Assembly: GCF_016899935.1 (NCBI RefSeq)
Contig: NZ_JACJJK010000004.1
Span: forward strand, 124,001 to 188,000
Origin: Olsenella uli
Lineage (GTDB): Bacteria > Actinomycetota > Coriobacteriia > Coriobacteriales > Atopobiaceae
DNA length: 64,000 nt
Reading direction: 5' to 3'
The notes beneath the pieces are model-generated. The model worked only from the letters and a program-made list of their open reading frames with translations. It had not been told where the DNA came from and searched no databases. The stretch's first letter is position 1. Each line of letters starts with the position of its first letter. The translations under genes and the position numbers were made by a program. This document shows positions 7,824 to 16,397 of this stretch, one piece after another.

Positions 7824-8615
7824 ATGAAGGTCGTCATCCTGGCTGGGGGCTTTGGCTCCCGGATTTCCGAGGAGAGCCATCTGCGCCCCAAGCCCATGAT
7901 TGAAATCGGTGGCAAGCCGATTCTCTGGCACATCATGAAGGGCTACGCCCATTATGGGTTCAACGACTTCGTCATCTGCGCGGGCTACAAGCAGCAGGTA
8001 ATCAAGACTTACTTCAACGACTACTTCCTCGAGATGTCTGATGTCACGTTCGATTATCGTGACGGCAACAAGGACGTTGAGGTCCACAGCACCGTCGCCG
8101 AGCCGTGGCGCGTGACCGTGGCGGATACCGGTTTTGATACCTTCACCGCTGGCCGCATCAAGCGTATCCAGAAGTATGTGGGCAACGAGCCCTTCCTGCT
8201 CACCTATGGCGACGGCGTCTCGGATGTGAACCCCAACGACATAATCGCCCATCACAAGAAGGTCGGCGGCCTTGTCACCATTACGGGCGTTGTTATGAGT
8301 CAGCGCTTTGGCGTGCTGGACATAGACGAGACGGACCACATCTCGTCGTTCCGCGAGAAGCGCGACGCGGACAACGCCTTCATAAACGGAGGCTTCATGG
8401 TCGTGGAGCCCGAGGTCTTTGACATCATCGGCACGAGCGGCGTCCCTGCGGACCGCGAGGACTTCTCCGGCGTAACGATGGAGCGTCTCGCTCGCGAGGG
8501 CCAACTTACCGTCTATCCCTACGAAGGCTTCTGGCGCTGCATGGATACTCAGCGCGACAAGCAGAAGCTTGAGGATCTCTGGGAGTCTGGCAACGCTCCA
8601 TGGAAGGTGTGGTAG
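7824..8615 (+). CDS. rfbF: Glucose-1-phosphate cytidylyltransferase
   Basis: A 263-residue enzyme of normal family length that makes CDP-D-glucose from CTP and glucose-1-phosphate, the entry step to CDP-linked 3,6-dideoxyhexoses. The nucleotidyltransferase signature ILAGGFGSRISEESHLRPKP is at the N-terminus, followed by MIEIGGKPILWHIMKGYAHYG and YGDGVSDV (metal-binding region). This is highly typical of RfbF/AscA rather than RmlA or GalU. The ATG follows TAGGAGCTGGT. It is the first gene of a tight operon: rfbG begins 3 bp after its stop. Cytoplasmic. Confidence 0.95.
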   Translation: MKVVILAGGFGSRISEESHLRPKPMIEIGGKPILWHIMKGYAHYGFNDFVICAGYKQQVIKTYFNDYFLEMSDVTFDYRDGNKDVEVHSTVAEPWRVTVADTGFDTFTAGRIKRIQKYVGNEPFLLTYGDGVSDVNPNDIIAHHKKVGGLVTITGVVMSQRFGVLDIDETDHISSFREKRDADNAFINGGFMVVEPEVFDIIGTSGVPADREDFSGVTMERLAREGQLTVYPYEGFWRCMDTQRDKQKLEDLWESGNAPWKVW

Positions 8616-8618
8616 CAC

Positions 8619-9719
8619 ATGACCACGCAAGGCTCTCTTCGCTCTTTCTACGAGGGAAAGCGCGTGCTCGTCACGGGCTCGACTGGTTTTAAGGGAAGCT
8701 GGCTGTGCCGCATGCTCCAACTTCTGGGGGCCGAGGTATACGGCTATGCCCTCGAGCCCTCCACCACCCCGAGTCTTTGGGGCATCGCCGGGATGGGCGA
8801 GAAGGCCGCGCACTCCATGGCGGACATCCGTGACTTAGATGCCCTCGCCAAAGCATTCGACGAGTTCCGTCCTCAGGTTGTCCTTCACCTCGCCGCGCAG
8901 CCCCTCGTCATTGACGGCTACGAGCGCCCCCGCTATACCTACGAGACCAACGTCATGGGCACCGTTAACGTGCTCGAGTGCGTGCGGTCCTGTGACAGCG
9001 TCACGTCCTTCCTCAACGTCACCACGGATAAGGTCTACGAGAACCTTGAGCGTCCCGGTTACGGCTACCAGGAGGACGACAAGCTTGACGGGTTTGACCC
9101 CTACTCAAACTCCAAGAGCTGCTCGGAGATCGTGACCCACTGCTACGCCAAGAGCTTCTTCGACGAGGGTGCGACCGGCGATGCGGCAGGCCGCTGTGCC
9201 ATCTCCACGGCACGCGCCGGCAATGTGATTGGCGGCGGTGACTTCTCCGCCAACCGTATCGTTCCCGACTGTGTGCGCGCCGTGCAGTCCGGTGAGCCCA
9301 TCGTCATCCGTAACCCCAACTCCGTGCGTCCCTATCAGCATGTTCTTGAGCCCCTCGTTGCCTACTTGCGCATTGCGGCGGGGCAGGAAGCCGACCGTGC
9401 GCTCGCCGACTGGTACAACATCGGTCCGGACGACAAGGATTGCGTGACCACCGGTGAGCTCGTGCGTCTGTTTGCCAAGAGCTGGGGCGACGGCTTCTCC
9501 TTCGTGGAGGGCCATGTGGACGGTCCGCACGAGGCCAACTTCCTCAAGCTGGACAACACGAAGGCCAAGCAGCGGCTGGGCTGGCAGCCCGTATGGGACG
9601 TGGCCGAGGCCATCTCTCGTACGGTAGACTGGACACGCGCCTGGCTCGACGGCGGCGACGCCGCGGCAGTCGCCTGCATGGACGAGCAGATCAACGACTA
9701 TCTTGGAGCTCTGATTTAG
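8619..9719 (+). CDS. rfbG: CDP-glucose 4,6-dehydratase
   Basis: A 366-residue short-chain dehydrogenase/reductase family enzyme that converts CDP-glucose to CDP-4-keto-6-deoxyglucose. The NAD-binding motif is VTGSTGFKGSWL (about residues 17-28). The catalytic region has TTDKVYEN and YSNSKSCSE (Tyr-x3-Lys). The GNVIGGGDFSANRIVPD segment is characteristic of RfbG. It sits between rfbF and rfbH with 3 bp before it and no gap after, so translation is probably coupled. Confidence 0.95.
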   Translation: MTTQGSLRSFYEGKRVLVTGSTGFKGSWLCRMLQLLGAEVYGYALEPSTTPSLWGIAGMGEKAAHSMADIRDLDALAKAFDEFRPQVVLHLAAQPLVIDGYERPRYTYETNVMGTVNVLECVRSCDSVTSFLNVTTDKVYENLERPGYGYQEDDKLDGFDPYSNSKSCSEIVTHCYAKSFFDEGATGDAAGRCAISTARAGNVIGGGDFSANRIVPDCVRAVQSGEPIVIRNPNSVRPYQHVLEPLVAYLRIAAGQEADRALADWYNIGPDDKDCVTTGELVRLFAKSWGDGFSFVEGHVDGPHEANFLKLDNTKAKQRLGWQPVWDVAEAISRTVDWTRAWLDGGDAAAVACMDEQINDYLGALI

Positions 9720-11054
9720 ATGGCTTTTGAGGACAAGACCGAGCAGGAGGCACGCGAGGAGATTCTGGCGCTCGTGGCCGAGTATACGAAGGCTTACAAG
9801 ATGCCCAAGCCTTGGCAGCCTGGGGAGCGCATTAGCTATGCCGGTCGCGTGTTCGACGAGCGTGAGATTGTTGATCTGGTGGATTCCTCATTGGACTTCT
9901 GGCTTACCGCCGGCCGCTACACAGAGAAGTTCGAGCGTGAGTTCGCCAAGTACGTCGGCGTCAAGTATGCCGCCGTCACCAACTCCGGCTCCTCCGCTAA
10001 CCTGTTGGCCTTCTCCGCCCTGACAGCTCAGGATCTCGGCGACCGCGCTATCCGCCCGGGCGACGAGGTCATCACCGTGGCCGCTGGCTTCCCCACCACG
10101 GTGTCGCCCATCATCCAGTTTGGCGCCGTCCCCGTCTTTGTGGACGTGACCATTCCTCAGTACAACATCGACGTCACCAAGCTCGAGGAGGCCGTCTCGC
10201 CCAAGACAAAGGCGGTCATCATCGCGCACACGCTGGGCAACCCGTTTGACCTTGCTGCGGTAAAGAGCTTCTGCGACAAGCACAACCTCTGGCTGGTGGA
10301 GGACTCCTGCGATGCCCTGGGCTCCAGGGCCCTCGTCGACGGCGAGCTTCGTATGTGCGGTACCGTTGGCGACATCGGAACGGCGAGCTTCTATCCCGCC
10401 CACCACATGACGATGGGCGAGGGAGGTGCCGTCTTTACCAACAACCCGCTGCTCAATCGCATGGTCCGCTCGTTCCGCGATTGGGGTCGCGACTGCGTGT
10501 GCCGCGGCGGCGAGGACAACCGTTGCGGCCACCGATTTGACGGCCAGTACGGCGAGCTCCCGCGTGGCTACGATCACAAGTACGTCTACTCGCACTTTGG
10601 CTATAACCTCAAGGTCACGGACATGCAGGCTGCCATCGGCTGCGCGCAGCTTGAGAAGATCGCCGACTTCGTCGAGGCGCGTAAGAAGAACTGGGCGTAT
10701 CTGCGAGACGTGCTTGCCGGTACGGAGGACAAGCTCATTCTTCCGGAGCCGCTGGCCGACTCCGATCCCAGCTGGTTCGGCTTTGTCATCACCTCTGCGG
10801 AGGGTGTGGACGGCAGCGAAGTCGCACGTCGCGTGGAGGCGGAAGGCGTCCAGACCAGGCGTCTCTTTGCGGGCAACCTCCTGCGCCACCCGTGCTTCGA
10901 CCCCATCCGCAACACCGACCGCTATCGTGTGGTGGGCTCCCTCGACCAGACCGACCGAATCATGCGCGATACCTTCTGGATCGGCGTCTACCCCGGCATG
11001 ACGGACGAGAAGCTCGAGTACATGGCTAACGCCATCAAGAAGGCGGTGGCGTAA
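9720..11054 (+). CDS. rfbH: CDP-4-keto-6-deoxy-D-glucose 3-dehydratase (E1)
   Basis: A 444-residue PLP/PMP- and [2Fe-2S]-dependent enzyme that removes the C3 hydroxyl, giving 3,6-dideoxy sugars. Two signatures separate it from ordinary aminotransferases. The Schiff-base lysine position is His (SFYPAHHMTMGEGGA), and a Cys-x-Cys-x7-Cys iron-sulfur motif follows (CVCRGGEDNRC). The ATG directly follows the rfbG stop. The dedicated reductase partner (E3, AscD/RfbI type) is not in this window, so an unlinked flavodoxin/ferredoxin reductase is probably used (inference). Confidence 0.95.
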   Translation: MAFEDKTEQEAREEILALVAEYTKAYKMPKPWQPGERISYAGRVFDEREIVDLVDSSLDFWLTAGRYTEKFEREFAKYVGVKYAAVTNSGSSANLLAFSALTAQDLGDRAIRPGDEVITVAAGFPTTVSPIIQFGAVPVFVDVTIPQYNIDVTKLEEAVSPKTKAVIIAHTLGNPFDLAAVKSFCDKHNLWLVEDSCDALGSRALVDGELRMCGTVGDIGTASFYPAHHMTMGEGGAVFTNNPLLNRMVRSFRDWGRDCVCRGGEDNRCGHRFDGQYGELPRGYDHKYVYSHFGYNLKVTDMQAAIGCAQLEKIADFVEARKKNWAYLRDVLAGTEDKLILPEPLADSDPSWFGFVITSAEGVDGSEVARRVEAEGVQTRRLFAGNLLRHPCFDPIRNTDRYRVVGSLDQTDRIMRDTFWIGVYPGMTDEKLEYMANAIKKAVA

Positions 11055-11055
11055 C

Positions 11056-12903
11056 GTGGCAATTCGCGTTGCGGACTACATCGCCAATTGGCTTATAGCC
11101 CACGGCATCACCGACTGCTTCTGTGTAACCGGCGGTGGCGCGATGCATCTGAATGACGCGCTTGGGAACAACCCCGGCATGCACGTCACCTACAACCATC
11201 ATGAGCAGGCGTGTGCGATTGCGGCCGAGGGCTATGCGCGTCTTACGCAGCGTATCGCCGTCGTTAACGTGACGAGCGGTCCAGGTGGCACCAATGCTAT
11301 GACCGGCGTGCTTGGCGGCTGGCTCGATTCGATTCCCATGCTGGTGCTCTCGGGTCAGGTCAAGTACGAGACAACCATTGCGTCAACTGACGTGCCTCTG
11401 AGGCAGCTCGGTGACCAGGAGTACAACATCGTGGACTCCGTGCGGCCCATGACCAAGTATTGCTCCATGGTGACCGATCCCAGTCGCATTGCGTATCACC
11501 TCGAGAAGGCCCTCTATGTGGCCACGAACGGGCGACCCGGCCCCTGCTGGCTGGATGTTCCCCTCAATGTTCAGGGTGCCCTGATTGAGGAGGACCAGCT
11601 TCTTCACTTTGACCCCAAGCACGATGACCTGGGTTCAGGGCGCATGCCGCTTCTCAAACAGGAGCAGGTTGCACCCGTTGCGGACGAGACCGTGAAACAG
11701 CTCTTCGAGCTCATCCGCAATGCCAAGCGTCCCGTGGTCCTTGCTGGTGGCGGCATCCGAACGGCAAAGGCATACGACGAGTTCCTTGCCGCTATTGATG
11801 CGATGGGCGTTCCCGTGTGCACCGCCTGGAACGCTCACGATCTCCTTCCCGATGAGCATCCTCTCTACGCGGGCCGTCCCGGTACGGTTGGCCTGCGTGG
11901 CGGGAACCTTGTTGTCCAGAATGCTGATCTGCTTATCTCTTTGGCGTGCCGCATGAACATCCGGCAGATTAGCTACAACTGGGAGAACTTCGCGCCCAAG
12001 GCGTACAAGGTTGCTGTCGACATCGATTCTGCCGAGTTGGTAAAGCCGACGCTTTCGATTGATCTGCCAATTCATGCAGACGTCAAAGACTTCCTCACTA
12101 AGGCCGCTTCCTTTGGTACCCGCGTGGAAGCTTGGGAGCACGAGGGCTGGCTCTCTTGGTGCAAGATGGTCAATGAGAAGTTCCCCGCCACGCTCCCCGC
12201 GCAAGGGGTTCCCTCCGAGCCCATGAATCCCTATGCTTTCATGGATGTGCTGAGCGCCGCTGCTCCCGAGGGACAGGCTGTGGTTGCCAGCAACGGATCG
12301 GCGTGCGTCGTGGGCTTCCAGGCGTGGCGCATGAAGGAAGGGCAGAGACTCTTCACCAACTCCGGTTGTGCGTCCATGGGCTACGGCCTGCCTGCCGCCG
12401 AGGGCGTGGCGGTAGCACGCAAGGGCGAGCCGGTCATCTGCCTCGAAGGCGACGGCTCCCTCATGATGAACCTTCAGGAGCTTGAGACAGTCGCGTACAA
12501 CCATCTCAATATCAAGCTTGTCATCATCAACAACGACGGGTATCACTCCATCCGTCAGACGCAGACCAATACGTTTAACTCGCATTTTTGCGGCGTGGAC
12601 GAGAAAAGCGGCGTCGGCTTCCCCAAGTGGGAGAAGATTGCCGCTGCCTTTGGGATTCCTTTCCACAGGGTCTCGTCGCTCGATAAAGCTGAGAGGGCGA
12701 TTGACGCTTTCCTCTCCGAGGAGGGCCCCGCCATTCTTGAGGCGGTAGTGACGACTGGACAGTTCTTCGAGCCGAAGCTTGGCTCGAAGAGACTTCCGGA
12801 CGGCACCATGGTGTCTCCGTCGCTCGAGGACATGTCCCCGTTTATTCCTGACGAGGATATGACCAACCTGCTGAGCAAGCTTGAGGAGATGGCCGGTGTC
12901 TAG
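11056..12903 (+). CDS. Thiamine-diphosphate enzyme of the acetolactate-synthase superfamily, YerE-like (branched-sugar two-carbon transfer)
   Basis: A 615-residue protein with the full three-domain ThDP architecture. It has the N-terminal Pyr domain with the activating Glu (NHHEQACAIAAEGYAR), a central domain (RPVVLAGGGIR), and the C-terminal PP domain with the GDGS...NN cofactor motif (CLEGDGSLMM to IINNDGYH). True acetolactate synthase is usually encoded with ilvN/ilvC. Here the gene is inside an rfbFGH operon. In Yersinia the enzyme in this place, YerE, adds an acetyl group from pyruvate to C4 of CDP-3,6-dideoxy-4-ketohexose (known biochemistry). The same role is inferred here. GTG start 1 bp after rfbH. 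It overlaps the next gene by 8 bp. Confidence 0.8.
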   Translation: MAIRVADYIANWLIAHGITDCFCVTGGGAMHLNDALGNNPGMHVTYNHHEQACAIAAEGYARLTQRIAVVNVTSGPGGTNAMTGVLGGWLDSIPMLVLSGQVKYETTIASTDVPLRQLGDQEYNIVDSVRPMTKYCSMVTDPSRIAYHLEKALYVATNGRPGPCWLDVPLNVQGALIEEDQLLHFDPKHDDLGSGRMPLLKQEQVAPVADETVKQLFELIRNAKRPVVLAGGGIRTAKAYDEFLAAIDAMGVPVCTAWNAHDLLPDEHPLYAGRPGTVGLRGGNLVVQNADLLISLACRMNIRQISYNWENFAPKAYKVAVDIDSAELVKPTLSIDLPIHADVKDFLTKAASFGTRVEAWEHEGWLSWCKMVNEKFPATLPAQGVPSEPMNPYAFMDVLSAAAPEGQAVVASNGSACVVGFQAWRMKEGQRLFTNSGCASMGYGLPAAEGVAVARKGEPVICLEGDGSLMMNLQELETVAYNHLNIKLVIINNDGYHSIRQTQTNTFNSHFCGVDEKSGVGFPKWEKIAAAFGIPFHRVSSLDKAERAIDAFLSEEGPAILEAVVTTGQFFEPKLGSKRLPDGTMVSPSLEDMSPFIPDEDMTNLLSKLEEMAGV

Positions 12904-13834
12904 CGCGCCGCTCAACATCCAATGTGCCGTTATTACGGGCCCGACGGGAGCCGTGGGCACAGCGTTGATAAACGAGCTGGTTGCCAACGGCATCGAGGTC
13001 GTGGCGGTGCCCCGCGAGGCCTCCAAGCGCCTTTCGTCCATCCCGAAGCACCCTCTCGTCAGGGTGGTGGAGTGCTCGCTTGACCACTACGCTAGGCTTC
13101 CCGAGCTGGTGGGGGAGAAGTGCGACGCCTTCTACCACTTCGCGTGGGACGGGACGTTCGGGGCCCCTCGCCAGGACTGGGCGACCCAGACAAAGAACGT
13201 CGACTTCTCCGTCGATGCCGTCTGTGCCGCATACGAGCTGGGATGCAAGGTCTTTGTGGGTGCCGGTAGCCAGAGTGAGTTTGGGCACGTGGATGGTGTG
13301 CTCCACCCGGATATGCCCTGCAACCCGGACAACGGCTACGGCGCCGCTAAGCTTGCCGCCCGCGAGATGACCAAGGCCTACTGCACCCATCTCGGCATGC
13401 GCCAGGAGTGGTGCCGGATTCTCAGCCTCTTTGGTCCCGGAGATGGTGAATACACCCTCATCTCCCAGACCATCAGAAAGCTCCTTGCTCATGAGCACCT
13501 CTCCTGCACCAAGGGGGACCAGGTCTGGGACTACATCTACAGCAAGGATGCGGCCCGCGCCTTCAAGCTGGTTGCCGAGCGGGGACAGCATGGTTCGGTG
13601 TACTGCTTTGGAACGGGCGAGACCCGTACCCTGCGCAAGTACATCGAGGCCGTTCGGGACATCATCGATCCCTCGGCAGAGATTGGCTTTGGTGAGATAG
13701 ATTACTACCCGAACCAGGTCATGCATCTCGAGGCGGACATAGCCAACCTAAAGGAGGATACAGGTTTTGTGCCCGAGTTCTCTTTTGAGGAGGGCATTCG
13801 CGAAACAATCGATTCGATAAGGGCTGCTGAGTAA
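12896..13834 (+). CDS. NAD-dependent epimerase/dehydratase family reductase, candidate YerF-like
   Basis: A 312-residue SDR-type protein with an N-terminal Rossmann motif (ITGPTGAVGTALI) and a Tyr-x3-Lys catalytic pair (NGYGAAKLAA). The GTG at 12896 is chosen because GAGGAG lies 7 bp upstream and inside the previous gene. The start overlaps the ThDP gene stop by 8 bp, so translation is coupled. In yersiniose synthesis YerF, an SDR, reduces the newly added two-carbon branch. Coupling to a YerE-like gene suggests the same step here (inference). An epimerase or 4-ketoreductase role, to give a simple dideoxyhexose, is the alternative. Confidence 0.75.
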   Translation: MSSAPLNIQCAVITGPTGAVGTALINELVANGIEVVAVPREASKRLSSIPKHPLVRVVECSLDHYARLPELVGEKCDAFYHFAWDGTFGAPRQDWATQTKNVDFSVDAVCAAYELGCKVFVGAGSQSEFGHVDGVLHPDMPCNPDNGYGAAKLAAREMTKAYCTHLGMRQEWCRILSLFGPGDGEYTLISQTIRKLLAHEHLSCTKGDQVWDYIYSKDAARAFKLVAERGQHGSVYCFGTGETRTLRKYIEAVRDIIDPSAEIGFGEIDYYPNQVMHLEADIANLKEDTGFVPEFSFEEGIRETIDSIRAAE

Positions 13835-13857
13835 GCATACCGAGGAAAGGAACCGCC

Positions 13858-14652
13858 ATGAACGTAAACGGCAAGAAGATGGTCGAGCTGCTCAAGGAAC
13901 TTCGTGACGACTACGGTTGTGTTGCCGTGAAGGCCGAGTTTGAGGCCGAAGGCTCCCGCACCGATGAGATGATCATGCTTTGCGAGGTGCTCAACACCGT
14001 GGACATCCCGCTGACCATCAAGATTGGCGGCTGCGAGGCCGTGCGCGACCTCGACCAGTGCAAGCTGCTCGGCGCCAAGAGCATCATGGCCCCCATGATC
14101 GAGACGCCGTTCGCCCTGAGCAAGTTCAAGGGTGCTGCCCGGAAGATCTACGGCGACGAGATGAACGAGATTAACTGGGTCATCAACGCCGAGACCATTA
14201 CTTGCCACAACAACTACGATGCCATCCTTGAAGAGGGGAAGGGCTTTCTCGACATGGTGGGCATCGGGCGCGTTGATTACTCCGCTTCGCGCGGCCTCAC
14301 GCGCGCTGACATCAACAACGATGTGATGCTCGAGGCCTGCATTGATATTGCAAAGCGCTCCCGTGAGGCGGGCCTGATGGTCGCCTTCGGTGGCGGCGTT
14401 TCCTTTGACGCTATTCCCTTCATTCAGGCCATGGCGCCCTATGCCGATCGCTTCGAGACGCGTAAGGTCCACTTTGAGGTCACCGATAATGCCGAGAAGC
14501 TCAAGGGCGGCATCTTCCGAGCCATGCAGTTTGAGGCGCTCTACCTCGAGAATAAGTGCTCGTTCTATGACAGCATGGCCAACGAGGATCGCGCTCGAAT
14601 GAAGATGATGCATGAGCGCATCGCTAAGGCCGAGCAGGACTTGGGGCTGTAA
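13858..14652 (+). CDS. HpcH/HpaI aldolase/citrate-lyase-like protein
   Basis: A 264-residue TIM-barrel-type protein. A metal-binding Glu in MAPMIETPFAL and a later VGIGRVDYSASRGL segment correspond to the E and GxxD motifs of the HpcH/HpaI/CitE superfamily, which make or break C-C bonds using pyruvate or acyl-CoA. The substrate cannot be read from sequence. It is 23 bp after the SDR gene in a sugar-nucleotide operon and directly before a HAD phosphatase. It may therefore act in modification or in donor supply for the branched sugar (inference). The ATG has GAGGAAAGG upstream. Confidence 0.7.
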   Translation: MNVNGKKMVELLKELRDDYGCVAVKAEFEAEGSRTDEMIMLCEVLNTVDIPLTIKIGGCEAVRDLDQCKLLGAKSIMAPMIETPFALSKFKGAARKIYGDEMNEINWVINAETITCHNNYDAILEEGKGFLDMVGIGRVDYSASRGLTRADINNDVMLEACIDIAKRSREAGLMVAFGGGVSFDAIPFIQAMAPYADRFETRKVHFEVTDNAEKLKGGIFRAMQFEALYLENKCSFYDSMANEDRARMKMMHERIAKAEQDLGL

Positions 14653-14655
14653 GTC

Positions 14656-15315
14656 GTGACACGACCCAAGCTCGTCATATTCGATTTGGACGGAACCCTT
14701 CTCGATACCGTTGAGGACGTTGCTGATTGCTTCAACGCGGCCCTATGCGAGTGCGGTTTTCCGGCGAAGTCTCTCGATGACATTATCGCCTTGGTCGGCG
14801 GTGACCTCGAGACGATTGTGAGCAAGCTGCTGCCTCTAGGCGCATCCCAAAAGGATGTGGCTGAGGTGAAGGATTGCTACCGTCGAATCTATGCGGCGAG
14901 CGAAAAGCCAAAGACTCGTCCCTATGACGGAATTCCCGAGCTGCTGGGCGAGTTGAAAGCCAACGGGGTAGATATCGCCGTTAACACCAACAAGGGTCAG
15001 GACCTAGCGGAGAAGTGCTTGGCATCTGCGTTTCCCAACATGAAGATTCCCGTTAGCGGTCTTGTGGACGGAATCCCGCACAAGCCTGACCCCTGTGGGG
15101 TGAACGTGTTGCTCGATGCTGGCCCCTATAAGGCCGAAGAGGCGGTATACGTTGGCGACGGAGTGAGTGATGCGCTGACGGCGAGTAATGCGAACATGCG
15201 CTTTGTATACTGCGCCTGGGGACAGGGCGACGAGCGTCGGGTGCTTGCGGTCTCCTCGGATGCGCCGGTTGCTCGCAACGCCCGCGAGCTTAAATCGATT
15301 TTGATGGAGCGATAG
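14656..15315 (+). CDS. HAD-family phosphatase (phosphoglycolate-phosphatase-like)
   Basis: A 219-residue HAD hydrolase with motif I DLDGTLLDT (about residues 10-18), motif II VNTNK, a lysine region KPDP and motif IV YVGDGVSDAL. The cap domain is the helical C1 type, as in Gph/pyrophosphatase-like members. The substrate is probably a small phosphosugar or phosphoacid. The gene starts at GTG 3 bp after the lyase stop, with a weak ribosome site that indicates coupling. Together with the lyase it forms a pair whose product presumably feeds the same glycan (inference). Confidence 0.75.
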   Translation: MTRPKLVIFDLDGTLLDTVEDVADCFNAALCECGFPAKSLDDIIALVGGDLETIVSKLLPLGASQKDVAEVKDCYRRIYAASEKPKTRPYDGIPELLGELKANGVDIAVNTNKGQDLAEKCLASAFPNMKIPVSGLVDGIPHKPDPCGVNVLLDAGPYKAEEAVYVGDGVSDALTASNANMRFVYCAWGQGDERRVLAVSSDAPVARNARELKSILMER

Positions 15316-15323
15316 CAGACGCC

Positions 15324-16316
15324 ATGAATGAGACTACACAGCAACAAAAGAAGCTCGTGAGCATATGTGTGCCCTGCTTCAATGAGGTTGACAATGTCAT
15401 ACCGATGGCGGCCGCCCTTAAGGAGCAGATGGACGCGCTGCCTCAATATGACTACGAGATTATCTTCATCGATAACTACTCGACGGATGGTACGCGCGAC
15501 AAGTTGCGCGAGATCTGCGCTGCGGGATCTAAAGTGAAGGCCATTCTCAACTCGAGAAACTTCGGCCAGTTCAACTCGCCGTATTACGCCCTCTGTCAGG
15601 CAAGCGGGGACTGTGCCATTTCGTTGAGCTGTGACTTCCAGGATCCCCCCGAGCTCATCCCAAAGATGCTCGAGCTCTGGGAGGACGGGCACGGCATAGT
15701 GTGCCCAGTCAAGACACAGAGCAAGGAAAGTGGATTCGTCTACTTCCTGCGGTCTTGCTACTATAAGCTAATCAGAAAGCTTTCTTCAGTCGATCAGATT
15801 GAGCACTTTACTGGTTTCGGTCTCTATAGCAGGGCATTTCTGGATGTCATGCGCTCCCTTGAAGATCCCACTCCCTTCTTGCGCGGAATTGTTGCCGAGC
15901 TCGGCCCTGCGGACCGTGCTCTTCTTCCTTATGAGCAGCAGGAGCGCAAGAGCGGCAAGACGCATAACAACTTCTGGAGCTTGTACGACGCCGCGATGTT
16001 GTCTTTTACAAGCTACACCAAGGCTCCGTTAAGGGCAGCGGTGTTCATCGGGTTTGCGGCTTCGGCGATCAGCTTGATTGTTGCTGTTGTGTTCTTGGTG
16101 CTTAAGTTGACGAACTGGTCTGCTTGGCCGGCCGGCTCAATTCCCGTCCTTTTGGCGGTACTTGTTCTGGGCTCGCTCCAGCTGTTTTTCATTGGACTGC
16201 TGGGGGAGTACGTATTAACCATTAATGCGCGAAGCATGAGAAGACCTCTAGTGGTTGAGGATCAAAGAATCGGAGAGTGGGGACAACGGGGGCCGGGGCA
16301 TGCTGCAAAGCAGTAG
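15324..16316 (+). CDS. GT2 polyprenyl-phosphate sugar synthase (DPM1/GtrB-like)
   Basis: A 330-residue family-2 glycosyltransferase with an N-terminal GT-A fold: VPCFNEVDNV, IFIDNYSTDGT and SCDFQDPPE (DxD equivalent). Two C-terminal membrane segments lie at about residues 237-300. This matches GtrB/ArnC/DPM1-type enzymes, which load a sugar from a nucleotide onto undecaprenyl phosphate for a GT-C enzyme that acts outside the cell. The next gene encodes a large multi-membrane protein that could be that GT-C partner. It ends the high-GC operon begun by rfbF; downstream the base composition drops. Confidence 0.85.
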   Translation: MNETTQQQKKLVSICVPCFNEVDNVIPMAAALKEQMDALPQYDYEIIFIDNYSTDGTRDKLREICAAGSKVKAILNSRNFGQFNSPYYALCQASGDCAISLSCDFQDPPELIPKMLELWEDGHGIVCPVKTQSKESGFVYFLRSCYYKLIRKLSSVDQIEHFTGFGLYSRAFLDVMRSLEDPTPFLRGIVAELGPADRALLPYEQQERKSGKTHNNFWSLYDAAMLSFTSYTKAPLRAAVFIGFAASAISLIVAVVFLVLKLTNWSAWPAGSIPVLLAVLVLGSLQLFFIGLLGEYVLTINARSMRRPLVVEDQRIGEWGQRGPGHAAKQ

Positions 16317-16330
16317 AAGGGCGCTTGCTC

Positions 16331-16397
16331 TTATATAATCAAATAACAAAGTATAAATAATACGTAATATCAGCAAGTATGAGCAAGGAAGCAGCAT
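16331..16397 (+). promoter_or_regulatory. AT-rich promoter region before the GT-C gene
   Basis: The 81-bp gap is strongly AT-rich, with TATAAT at 16334-16339 and TATAAAT at 16352-16358. No convincing -35 fits either. A ribosome site AAGGAAG precedes the ATG at 16398. It probably gives the AT-rich genes their own promoter. Confidence 0.35.
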
